From NCBI GenBank assembly GCA_964352775.1, contig CAYGTK010000123.1:1-12802 (forward strand): a stretch of DNA of 12,802 nt. Direction: 5' to 3'. Source of the DNA: CAYGTK01 sp964352775 (GTDB taxonomy: Bacteria; Bacteroidota; Bacteroidia; Chitinophagales; CAIOSU01). Both the position numbers and the translations under genes were made by a program. Numbering within the stretch: position 1 is the first letter of the stretch; every line of letters starts with the position of its first letter. This document shows positions 1 through 6,121 of this stretch, in pieces. The notes below the pieces were generated by a model. The model ran no database searches and was not told the origin of the DNA. It worked only from the letters and a program-made list of their open reading frames with translations.

Positions 1-348
1 GTGTACTACAATGCCATTGGTTTAGGCCAAACAGCAACGGGTAAGCGAAATGCTAGGGAGTCTATTCAAAGCCCGATAGCTATAGCTGGCTTCTATGGTG
101 GAGTGTGGGACTGGGGAAGATTCTGGAAGCTTACGGGATTGATAAGCTTTGTGCTAGCTTTCATGAATTTCTTACCAATACCAGCATTAGACGGGGGGCA
201 TATAATGTTCATTATTATAGAAGTAATACAAGGTAAACCAGTAAGCGAAAAAATACTGGAACGTGCACAGATATTCGGCATCATTGTAATTATGGCACTA
301 ATGTTGTTTGCTTTTGGTAATGATATTCTTAAAAAATTCGGAATATAA
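1..348 (+). CDS. rseP: RseP-type site-2 zinc metalloprotease, C-terminal part (5' end outside window)
   Basis: This is the C-terminal 115 codons of a membrane-embedded M50 protease, which cuts transmembrane segments of anti-sigma factors or other substrates in regulated intramembrane proteolysis. The visible part carries the hallmark PALDGGH motif; its aspartate supplies a zinc ligand in this family. The motif sits at the end of a hydrophobic stretch that includes FLAFMNFLPI. A second hydrophobic segment (IFGIIVIMALMLFAF) follows near the C-terminus, the usual RseP ending. The HExxH motif and PDZ domains would lie upstream of the window. The GTG at base 1 is simply the first codon shown, not a real start. 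The stop is TAA at 346-348, and the next gene begins 4 nt later, so the two are probably co-transcribed. Family call is firm; the exact orthology to rseP rests on the C-terminus alone. Confidence 0.88.
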   Translation: MYYNAIGLGQTATGKRNARESIQSPIAIAGFYGGVWDWGRFWKLTGLISFVLAFMNFLPIPALDGGHIMFIIIEVIQGKPVSEKILERAQIFGIIVIMALMLFAFGNDILKKFGI

Positions 349-352
349 GCCT

Positions 353-1165
353 ATGAAAACGTTCATCCTTATTAGTATTGCTACTTTATTTATTGGAACT
401 ACTGGCTTTGTTCCTCAGCAGGGTGATGATAGTTCTGTGATGATAATTCCTTTCAGTCCGCATATGTATTTCTCAGATGCTGATCAGGAGTTGGCTAAAT
501 TCAATGATAAGAATGTAAAAGAGGTACGAACGCTATTCCGTTATGGGGTGAACATGAATTTGAATGCTACTATACTCAACCAGCACCGCACCCGCCAAAT
601 GTTGAGCGATACGGCTAGTGATGCGAATGCTGACCTTAGCAAGATATACCAAACCATTACTTACTTTGAGGACAAACCACTACAACCAGAGATAGCAGGT
701 GATGCAAGTGAAGAAGTGGAAGAAGAGAAACCCAGACTATTCAAAAGCAGAGATCGCCAAGCACAACAAACTACCAAGGTAGCTAAGGATGAGACTGCTA
801 GACGTTACATGAACGTACGTATTAATAATCCAAAAATGCTTCCGTTCTTACGGGAAAAGTATGGTACAGATCTATTCTTGTTCATCAACCAATTTAACTT
901 GGTAACTAATTATGAGCATTGTTTGGATAGGGCAACCAATACTTTTGAAAGAGAGTTTGTTGTACATTATTCCATCTTCGACTATACCGGCAAGCAGATT
1001 GCTGGGGATGCAGTACACATTACTTTCCCTTCCAACTCCAACAACATCATGAATTTGATGAAAACTAACTTCCCCCCTTTAGCACAGCTGGTAGCACGCA
1101 CCTTGCCTAACAACGTTAGGGTAAAGGAAACTGATGGGCAAGGCGAGTTAAAAGGGCAGCGTTAA
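353..1165 (+). CDS. Exported protein of unknown function, downstream of rseP
   Basis: I do not recognise this family. The ATG at 353 is preferred over an in-frame ATG at 308, because 308 lies inside the upstream gene and 353 opens directly with a signal peptide: MKTF, then a hydrophobic core (ILISIATLFIGTTGF). The product is 270 residues and should be periplasmic or secreted. No lipobox is visible and there are no further membrane segments. The middle (roughly residues 110-150) is acidic and then basic, with low complexity (EEVEEEKPR followed by KSRDRQAQQ), probably a flexible linker between two folded parts. The C-terminal half contains alternating hydrophobic strands (LFLFINQFNLV, FVVHYSIFDYTG), suggesting a beta-rich domain. 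It starts 4 nt after the rseP stop, so a shared transcript is likely; a functional link to envelope stress is only inference. Confidence 0.75.
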   Translation: MKTFILISIATLFIGTTGFVPQQGDDSSVMIIPFSPHMYFSDADQELAKFNDKNVKEVRTLFRYGVNMNLNATILNQHRTRQMLSDTASDANADLSKIYQTITYFEDKPLQPEIAGDASEEVEEEKPRLFKSRDRQAQQTTKVAKDETARRYMNVRINNPKMLPFLREKYGTDLFLFINQFNLVTNYEHCLDRATNTFEREFVVHYSIFDYTGKQIAGDAVHITFPSNSNNIMNLMKTNFPPLAQLVARTLPNNVRVKETDGQGELKGQR

Positions 1166-1182
1166 TTAATTCACCAACTGTA

Positions 1183-1213
1183 TTGTAATATTTGACGGGT
1201 AATGCTACTTTTG
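1183..1213 (+). promoter_or_regulatory. Bacteroidota-type promoter of tRNA-Leu
   Basis: TACTTTTG at 1206-1213 matches the Bacteroidota -7 consensus TAnnTTTG exactly. A TTG at 1183-1185 lies 20 nt upstream of it, within the usual spacing for the -33 element. Transcription would begin around 1219-1221, about 23 nt before the tRNA. This is the only full two-element match I found in the window. Confidence 0.65.
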
Positions 1214-1242
1214 CAACCCGTTCTACCATAACGATAGAATTT

Positions 1243-1326
1243 GCCTGAGTGGCGGAATTGGTAGACGCGCTGGATTCAAAATCCAGTGATAGCAATATCG
1301 TGCGGGTTCGATTCCCGCCTCAGGTA
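1243..1326 (+). tRNA. tRNA-Leu (anticodon CAA)
   Basis: The acceptor stem pairs GCCTGAG (1243-1249) with CTCAGGT (1319-1325), with one G-T wobble, followed by the discriminator A at 1326. The anticodon arm is CTGGA/TCCAG around the loop TTCAAAA, giving anticodon CAA, which reads UUG leucine codons. A long variable arm (TGATA gcaa TATCG) marks a class II tRNA, as expected for leucine. The T arm is GCGGG TTCGATT CCCGC. No CCA is encoded. The gene has its own promoter and is closed by a terminator that starts 4 nt after the discriminator base. Confidence 0.97.
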
Positions 1327-1329
1327 CGA

Positions 1330-1359
1330 AAGGCCGCTTCATTAGAAGCGGCCTTTTTT
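1330..1359 (+). terminator. Intrinsic terminator of tRNA-Leu
   Basis: An 11-bp perfect inverted repeat, AAGGCCGCTTC and GAAGCGGCCTT, flanks the loop ATTA. It continues into a run of T residues (TTTTTTG) on the plus strand. It lies between tRNA-Leu and the converging methyltransferase gene, whose stop is at 1363. On the minus strand the hairpin is followed only by CCTTTCG, so it is a weaker terminator in that direction. Confidence 0.92.
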
Positions 1360-1362
1360 GTT

Positions 1363-2601
1363 TTAACCTATTCTTTTGGCTAAAGCAGTTCCTATTTTCT
1401 TAACTACGCCTACTACCAGTGCATTACCCATAAAGAAGGCTCTTTTGGCATTTCTAACTCTATCTACCTTAGTGTGATCATCGGGAAACATGTTCAGTCG
1501 CTCTAACTCAATAGGTGTTAGTCTTCTTAACTTGCCGTTCTGTTTCACCACATGCTTAAACCTCGACGGAGACTTACCTCCCTCACCAGTAATAATAGTG
1601 CGAGATGGTTTGTCTATCGGGTCGGGGAAGATCATGCTGCCCTCATTGTACTTGTACCAAAAGTCTTGTGCTTTATTATAGCGTTTTTCGTCTTTGGCAC
1701 CTTTTAGGTATTCCCATTTTGCTATGTCTTCATCTTCCACAAAATATTCTTTAGGAATACTTTTGAGAGGTTCTAGAACGTCACCTAGTTTAGTTACACT
1801 TCCTTCGTAACTCGGTTTAGTTTTTAAACTATAATAGATGCCTTTGATAAACACACCAGAATTTTGGAATGGGCTAAGCTTTTTATCTTTATTAAAATCG
1901 TTGGAGACTTTTACAAGATCTTTATCGATAGTATTGGAAGACATTTCTACTTCTAAGCTTGAAGGAAAGGTATTTCCCAATATACCACCCTTAAGTATCC
2001 AATCTTGTTTATCGTTTTTTAGAAGGTTTTTATAAAGCTTGGTTGATTCGTGATAACCTACCAAAAAGACCCTTCTTCTTCTTTGAGGGAATCCATACTC
2101 GGCAGCGTTTATTACTTTCCATTCTACTGCATAGCCAAGTTCATTTAGCGATGATAGTATCATAGCAAAATCCCTTCCTCTTTGTGATGCTGGGGATTTA
2201 AGAAGCCTATCTACATTTTCGAGCACTAAGTACTTAGGCTTTTTATTTCCCTTTTGCTCTAGAATACGATGAATTTGCCACCAAAGAACTCCTTTCTTGC
2301 CTATTAATCCTCCACTTCTTTTTAATGTGGTAGCTACTGAATAGTCTTGACAGGGGAAACCACCGACAAGTAAGTCATGATCTGGTATATCTGCTGTTTC
2401 AACGGTTGCGATATCATCACCACAATGGTGTTTGCTTCCCCATCTTGCTTCGTATACTATATTAGCGTGTTGTTTTTTTGTACTTGGCTCCCATTGATTA
2501 CTCCATACGACCTTATAAGGAGAAGACTTTCGCTTCGGAAGTCCTTCTAATCCTATTCTGAACCCCCCAACACCAGCAAATAACTCTACAACTCTTATCA
2601 T
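1363..2601 (-). CDS. DNA (cytosine-5) methyltransferase, solitary in this window
   Basis: The enzyme transfers a methyl group from S-adenosylmethionine to carbon 5 of cytosine in a short recognition sequence. All landmark motifs are present in canonical order over 412 residues. Motif I (AdoMet binding) is FAGVGG at 8-13. Motif IV with the catalytic cysteine is PCQ at 83-85 (Cys84), and motif VI is ENV at 128-130. Motif VIII is QRRRRV at 173-178. The target-recognition region is about 190-350, motif IX is RRLTPIELERLNMFP at 359-373, and motif X is GNALVVGVV at 392-400. The ATG at 2601 starts directly before motif I, so it fits the family. No restriction endonuclease, Vsr nuclease or control protein gene is adjacent. 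It is therefore either an orphan methyltransferase or a remnant of a restriction-modification system. Its position next to a tRNA gene and the palindrome upstream are noted separately. The target sequence cannot be read from the protein. Confidence 0.95.
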   Translation of the reverse strand: MIRVVELFAGVGGFRIGLEGLPKRKSSPYKVVWSNQWEPSTKKQHANIVYEARWGSKHHCGDDIATVETADIPDHDLLVGGFPCQDYSVATTLKRSGGLIGKKGVLWWQIHRILEQKGNKKPKYLVLENVDRLLKSPASQRGRDFAMILSSLNELGYAVEWKVINAAEYGFPQRRRRVFLVGYHESTKLYKNLLKNDKQDWILKGGILGNTFPSSLEVEMSSNTIDKDLVKVSNDFNKDKKLSPFQNSGVFIKGIYYSLKTKPSYEGSVTKLGDVLEPLKSIPKEYFVEDEDIAKWEYLKGAKDEKRYNKAQDFWYKYNEGSMIFPDPIDKPSRTIITGEGGKSPSRFKHVVKQNGKLRRLTPIELERLNMFPDDHTKVDRVRNAKRAFFMGNALVVGVVKKIGTALAKRIG

Positions 2602-2608
2602 GTGCCTA

Positions 2609-2645
2609 CAAATCTAGTTTAATGCACCATATTGATACCGGTATC
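2609..2645 (-). promoter_or_regulatory. Candidate methyltransferase promoter with a 12-bp palindrome
   Basis: On the minus strand, TAGATTTG (2609-2616) matches the Bacteroidota -7 consensus TAnnTTTG. Where the -33 element should be there is no good TTG. Instead there is the perfect palindrome GATACCGGTATC (2634-2645). The -7 box is so close to the ATG at 2601 that any leader would be very short. The palindrome could be an operator or, because its centre contains CCGG, a methylation site. The consensus match is seen in the sequence; its function is inferred. Confidence 0.4.
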
Positions 2646-2711
2646 TTTATCCCGTTTTCAACATTTTATGATGTCTAATAAAGTTGAATTATCGATCAAT
2701 AGCTTATTATA

Positions 2712-2732
2712 TGGTCTTTGGGTGGTCTTTGG
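2712..2732. repeat. Short tandem repeat: two 10-nt units, period 11
   Basis: TGGTCTTTGG occurs at 2712-2721 and again at 2723-2732 with a single G between. The repeat lies just downstream of the permease stop codon (2735 on the minus strand). The two copies are identical. No hairpin accompanies it, so it is not an obvious terminator. It may simply be a small duplication. Confidence 0.7.
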
Positions 2733-2734
2733 TT

Positions 2735-3697
2735 TTAGCTAGACTGAATAATCATTAAATAAAGGGGCATACCTAGTGTGATGTTAAGCGGGAAAGTAAT
2801 AGCCAAAGCCATAGGTATGTATAGGCTAGGGTTGGCCTTAGGAGCTGCCAACTTCATGGCAGCAGGTACGGCAATATATGAAGCACTTGCGGCCAGTATT
2901 GCGAAGAGAAAACGTTCTCCTTCTACTTGGGTTACCAAACTACTTGCTACAGAGACCAAGCTGCCGTTTATCAATGGAACTATAATAGCGAATAAGAAGG
3001 CAAACCATCCATTTTCCAAGAAGGAGCCTAGTTTTTTACCACTAGTTATCCCCATATCTAAAAGGAATACTGCCAGAAATCCTTTGAATATATCAGTGGT
3101 AAAGGGTCTTATTCCTTCAGCCTGTTGGTCGCTAGCTACAAATCCTATCACGAGGCTTCCTAGTATCAGGAGCACACTTCCATTGGTTACAGCATGCTTT
3201 ATTACGTGTCCGATATCGGGTTTCTCTTCTTTATTATCGGCGAACAGCGCTATCAAGAGTACACCGATGATAATGGATGGAGCTTCCATCATAGCCATTA
3301 CAGCCACCATGTGACCGCCAAACTCAAGCTGCTGTATCTCAAGAAAAGACACAGCGGTAACAAAGGTGACGGCACTTACCGAACCATAGGCTGCGGCTAT
3401 TGCTCCAGCATTAGCTACGCCCAGCCGTCCTTTTAATATGAAGAAGGAGTATAGTGGAACTATTAATGCCAGTACAATACCAAACACTAATGCCCATACT
3501 ATTGACATATCTAATGGGCTATGCGCTAGCTCTTGCCCGCCCTTGAAACCGATGGAGAATAAAAGGTAAAGAGATATGAACTTGGAAGAAGTACCTGGAA
3601 TTTCCAGATCACTATTTAGCCTTACTGCCAGTAGCCCAAGCACGAAAAAGAGCAGAGCGGGATTAGTAAGATTATCAAGTAGTAGTTCTGTATTCAA
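2735..3697 (-). CDS. sbtA: SbtA-family sodium-dependent bicarbonate permease
   Basis: This is a polytopic inner-membrane protein of 320 residues that is expected to import bicarbonate with sodium. About ten hydrophobic segments can be read, arranged as two similar halves. Motifs I associate with SbtA are clear: AAAYGSVSAVTFVTA (101-115) in the first half, and ASASYIAVPAAMKLA (270-284) followed by NPSLY (289-293) in the second. It is somewhat shorter than cyanobacterial SbtA (about 370 residues); the central cytoplasmic loop (about 152-165, DNKEEKPD) is brief. The frame opens with TTG at 3697. No in-frame ATG lies between it and the upstream TAG at 3737-3739, and the next internal ATG would delete the first segments, so TTG is the best start. 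No PII-like sbtB gene, the usual cyanobacterial partner, and no carbonic anhydrase is adjacent. Substrate in this organism is inferred from the family. Confidence 0.88.
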   Translation of the reverse strand: MNTELLLDNLTNPALLFFVLGLLAVRLNSDLEIPGTSSKFISLYLLFSIGFKGGQELAHSPLDMSIVWALVFGIVLALIVPLYSFFILKGRLGVANAGAIAAAYGSVSAVTFVTAVSFLEIQQLEFGGHMVAVMAMMEAPSIIIGVLLIALFADNKEEKPDIGHVIKHAVTNGSVLLILGSLVIGFVASDQQAEGIRPFTTDIFKGFLAVFLLDMGITSGKKLGSFLENGWFAFLFAIIVPLINGSLVSVASSLVTQVEGERFLFAILAASASYIAVPAAMKLAAPKANPSLYIPMALAITFPLNITLGMPLYLMIIQSS

Positions 3698-3717
3698 GTC
3701 TAATGTATTTTCAGCCT

Positions 3718-3725
3718 CAAAACTA
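3718..3725 (-). promoter_or_regulatory. Candidate -7 box of the sbtA promoter
   Basis: The minus strand reads TAGTTTTG here, an exact match to TAnnTTTG, 21 nt upstream of the TTG start. No TTG is found at the expected -33 spacing, so only half of the promoter is supported. Confidence 0.35.
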
Positions 3726-3835
3726 AGGTCGGTAACCTAGAAAACACTATCCAGATGCTATTTGAATGTTGAAAACCATTGCTTTTTAGGTTGAAATTCC
3801 GTATATTATAATAGTGTTGATGTAAACTGGTGGTT

Positions 3836-4129
3836 ATGGAATACATGGGATTTGGAATGCAAAAGTGGGTGTACACTAGGAAGCCTAGAAAACCCTATAC
3901 TTTTGCTGGGCAGAATACTGGTGATACGATAACAAAGACAACTGAACGAAATAATATTTTAAGTGAGGATTCATCCGAGGGTACGTTAATTCTTGGCAGT
4001 AGCCTAGCTAAAACAAGATGGGGAAGATTCAGAAAATCACTTGAAATTTTTATGAGGATCTTCTGCCTACTGGGACTAGCCTTATTCTTGTTGTTGCTGT
4101 TCTCATTACTGGGTTCTCCTGTAGACTGA
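3836..4129 (+). CDS. Small protein with a C-terminal membrane segment, unknown function
   Basis: I do not recognise this 97-residue product. It has a basic N-terminal part (KWVYTRKPRKPY), a polar and probably unstructured middle rich in Thr, Asn, Ser and Glu, and then a positively charged patch (KTRWGRFRKS). A strongly hydrophobic segment near the C-terminus follows (IFCLLGLALFLLLLFSLLG). This layout predicts a single-pass, tail-anchored protein with the N-terminus in the cytoplasm. ATG at 3836 is chosen; GTG at 3830 and ATGs at 3845 and 3857 are also possible. The stop at 4127-4129 is 2 nt from the stop of the converging rluF. It stands alone between a divergent sbtA and rluF. The sharply amphipathic design supports a real gene, but no conserved motif proves it. 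Confidence 0.55.
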   Translation: MEYMGFGMQKWVYTRKPRKPYTFAGQNTGDTITKTTERNNILSEDSSEGTLILGSSLAKTRWGRFRKSLEIFMRIFCLLGLALFLLLLFSLLGSPVD

Positions 4130-4131
4130 TA

Positions 4132-4908
4132 CTATCTGTTCTTATTCAGCTTCATTTTTCTATCATCTATAGAGGCTTCTTCTGTTTTAGAAGAGGTGGA
4201 AACCATCTTATTGATCTCGTCCATTTCAGTTGTGGTCAACTCTCTCCACTTACCGTAGCCGATACCATCCAGCGTTATGTTCATTACGCGTTCGCGCACT
4301 AGCTTGGTTACTTTATAGTCGTAATATTCACACATACGGCGTATCTGCCTGTTCAGTCCTTGGGTAAGGGTGATCTTAAAGGTGAACATATTTACTTTTT
4401 CCACTTTGCACTTTTTGGTCATTGTGCCTAAGATGGGTACGCCATTGCTCATTCCCTTTAGAAAACTAGCTGTAACTACTTTGCTTACAGTCACTAGGTA
4501 TTCCTTTTCATGTTGATTACCAGCGCGGAGTATTTTGTTCACTATATCCCCATCATTGGTCAAAAAGATGAGTCCTTCTGAAGGCTTGTCTAACCTACCA
4601 ATAGGAAATAGGCGTTCCTTATGATTGATGTGTTCAATGATATTCTTCTTCTCCCGATGATCGGTAGTACAAACTATGCCTATAGGTTTGTGATAGGCGA
4701 TGTACAAAGTTTTAGGTTTGGCCTTTAGAGGTTCGCCATCTATTTCCACCACATCTCCTGGAAAAACACGATTACCTGTTTTAGTAAGCTTGCCATTTAT
4801 GGTCACTCTGCCCATAAGTATCTTCTTATCAGCTTCTCGCCTTGAGCAAATTCCTGTACTACTGATGTACTTGTTTAAGCTTATAGAGTTGTCGTTATCT
4901 TGTTGCAC
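4132..4908 (-). CDS. rluF: 23S rRNA pseudouridine synthase RluF
   Basis: The enzyme isomerises uridine to pseudouridine in 23S rRNA; Escherichia coli RluF acts at U2604. The 258-residue product begins with an S4 RNA-binding domain (about 9-65, LNKYISSTGICSRREADK then GRVTING). The RsuA/RluB/E/F-type catalytic domain follows, with the catalytic aspartate in GRLD (Asp107) and the downstream motifs EGLIFLTNDGD (111-121) and GLNRQIRRMCEYY (184-196). The KLVRERVMNI stretch (202-211) resembles RluF more than RluB. The C-terminus (about 236-258) is a charged, lysine-rich tail beyond the catalytic domain. The start is GTG at 4908; it leaves a complete S4 domain and lies 17 nt after the stop of the upstream hydroxylase gene, suggesting one transcript. 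Confidence 0.93.
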   Translation of the reverse strand: MQQDNDNSISLNKYISSTGICSRREADKKILMGRVTINGKLTKTGNRVFPGDVVEIDGEPLKAKPKTLYIAYHKPIGIVCTTDHREKKNIIEHINHKERLFPIGRLDKPSEGLIFLTNDGDIVNKILRAGNQHEKEYLVTVSKVVTASFLKGMSNGVPILGTMTKKCKVEKVNMFTFKITLTQGLNRQIRRMCEYYDYKVTKLVRERVMNITLDGIGYGKWRELTTTEMDEINKMVSTSSKTEEASIDDRKMKLNKNR

Positions 4909-4925
4909 AATGCAAAGGTCGGGTA

Positions 4926-6008
4926 TTAACCCATATTATGCGAGCCATCGCAAAAAGGACCTACCTCCGTCAACTTACAATTACAAAATCTCACAGGGCC
5001 AGTTCTTTGAGCCTCAAAAAGGAGAGGCTTGAATTTGCTGCCGTGATGCGAGCTATCGCAGTAGGGTTGGTTCTTGCTTTTACCGCAGGTACACCAAAGT
5101 ATCTTTTCTCCCTTTTCTAATCGCACAGTAGTGGGTTCCAGGGTAGTTGTATTTAGCTTTTCATAACCTTTAGCTAATTCGCTGTTCGCATCTTTTGCTT
5201 TCACAAGTGGGTAAAGGTAGGCAGCTGTCCAAGGTTCTTTTGGGTCGTTCTGCAAGCCATAATCCGTTGGGAATTGGCGGGTATACAAGGCGCTTCCAAA
5301 TAGCTGATCCCAGATGGAGAACATGTTGCCAAAATTACCATTGGGGTCGCTTACACCATCAATTTTTGACTTGCCATGATGCGCATGATGAAAAGCAGGG
5401 GTAACGATAATGCGTTCTACAATACCCATGATATTCCTAAAAACAGGGAACTCATATAAGGGTTTATCCCATTTCACGGTGCTATGTGCGCTTATTATCA
5501 CCATATGCTTTAGTACCAAACCGATAGCTACTGCCAGGCCTCCACCAAGTGCCGTAAAGAGTGACATCCACCAAATGTTCGGCATCATGAAATAGTAAAG
5601 CGCAGCATTGCGGTAAGAAACAAAGAATCCCATTTGCTCAGCCTGATGATGCGTGCGATGTAACTTCCATAGGAAGGGATACTCATGAGCTGAACGATGA
5701 TACCAGTACTGCATTACATCGTCTATCAATAAGTATGTTGGAAGAGCCAACCAAAGTGTTAAGCCAGTTAGCAAAGTACTAGCGGAAGAAAAGTACTTGC
5801 TAAAAACAAAGTAAACGGTAAAAACAATTGCGGGCTTAATAATGGTGGTAAGCACCAATGCTCCACCCGCTTCCTGGATCCAATCGCCCCAAGAGCGTTG
5901 CTGTTTTGATAGATGCCCAGCTATTACTTCGATAGTGCCAAATACTACTAAAATACCTAGCACTAAATACATTTCTAAGTTCTCGATGCCGAATAGTTCT
6001 GCCTTCAT
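4926..6008 (-). CDS. Sterol desaturase/fatty acid hydroxylase-family membrane protein fused to two CDGSH iron-sulfur motifs
   Basis: The protein has 360 residues and two parts. Residues 1 to about 255 form a membrane-bound di-iron oxygenase of the fatty acid hydroxylase superfamily. It has several hydrophobic segments and the histidine clusters that bind iron: HRSAH (104-108), HRTHH (117-121), H168 with H175, and HHAHH (207-211). Such enzymes hydroxylate or desaturate lipids using O2 and an external electron donor. After a linker (about 256-298) come two CDGSH-type motifs. The first is C306-x-C308 with C317-D-S-S-H321; the second is C342-x-C344 with C353-D-G-S-H357. Each would bind a [2Fe-2S] cluster through three cysteines and one histidine. 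The first has Ser in place of the usual Gly. The fusion suggests an in-built electron-transfer or redox-sensing module (inference). The lipid substrate is unknown. ATG at 6008 gives a normal N-terminus. rluF follows 17 nt downstream. Confidence 0.9.
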   Translation of the reverse strand: MKAELFGIENLEMYLVLGILVVFGTIEVIAGHLSKQQRSWGDWIQEAGGALVLTTIIKPAIVFTVYFVFSKYFSSASTLLTGLTLWLALPTYLLIDDVMQYWYHRSAHEYPFLWKLHRTHHQAEQMGFFVSYRNAALYYFMMPNIWWMSLFTALGGGLAVAIGLVLKHMVIISAHSTVKWDKPLYEFPVFRNIMGIVERIIVTPAFHHAHHGKSKIDGVSDPNGNFGNMFSIWDQLFGSALYTRQFPTDYGLQNDPKEPWTAAYLYPLVKAKDANSELAKGYEKLNTTTLEPTTVRLEKGEKILWCTCGKSKNQPYCDSSHHGSKFKPLLFEAQRTGPVRFCNCKLTEVGPFCDGSHNMG

Positions 6009-6032
6009 AGTAGGCTAAATTTACAGTTTTTA

Positions 6033-6054
6033 GCCCATGCTTGTTCAAATGGGC
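6033..6054. repeat. Inverted repeat between divergent genes
   Basis: GCCCAT (6033-6038) and ATGGGC (6049-6054) form a perfect 6-bp inverted repeat. The 10-nt spacer contains a further TTG/CAA pairing. It lies in the 113-nt region between the divergent hydroxylase (start 6008) and secreted-protein (start 6122) genes. It could be an operator or an RNA hairpin in a leader. No full TAnnTTTG promoter box was found on either strand of this gap. Confidence 0.45.
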
Positions 6055-6121
6055 AGGTGTAAAAGAGTAAAACTGTATTAGGAAAAAATTGAAGATATTT
6101 GAGCTATTAAGACCTAAACCC

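Noticed and set aside
308..352. Upstream ATG at 308 for the gene after rseP
   Set aside because: It overlaps rseP by 41 nt and puts 15 residues in front of a good signal peptide. ATG 353 fits better.
1300..1326. Search for a duplicated tRNA-Leu 3' end as an attachment site
   Set aside because: No second copy of the tRNA end was found in the window and no integrase gene is present.
2778..3314. A 178-codon plus-strand open frame
   Set aside because: It lies antisense to sbtA, whose membrane segments and motifs are clear. The frame has no recognisable domain.
3804..3813. TATTATAATA palindrome upstream of the small membrane protein gene
   Set aside because: A short AT-only palindrome in an AT-rich gap; no matching Bacteroidota promoter elements at the right spacing.
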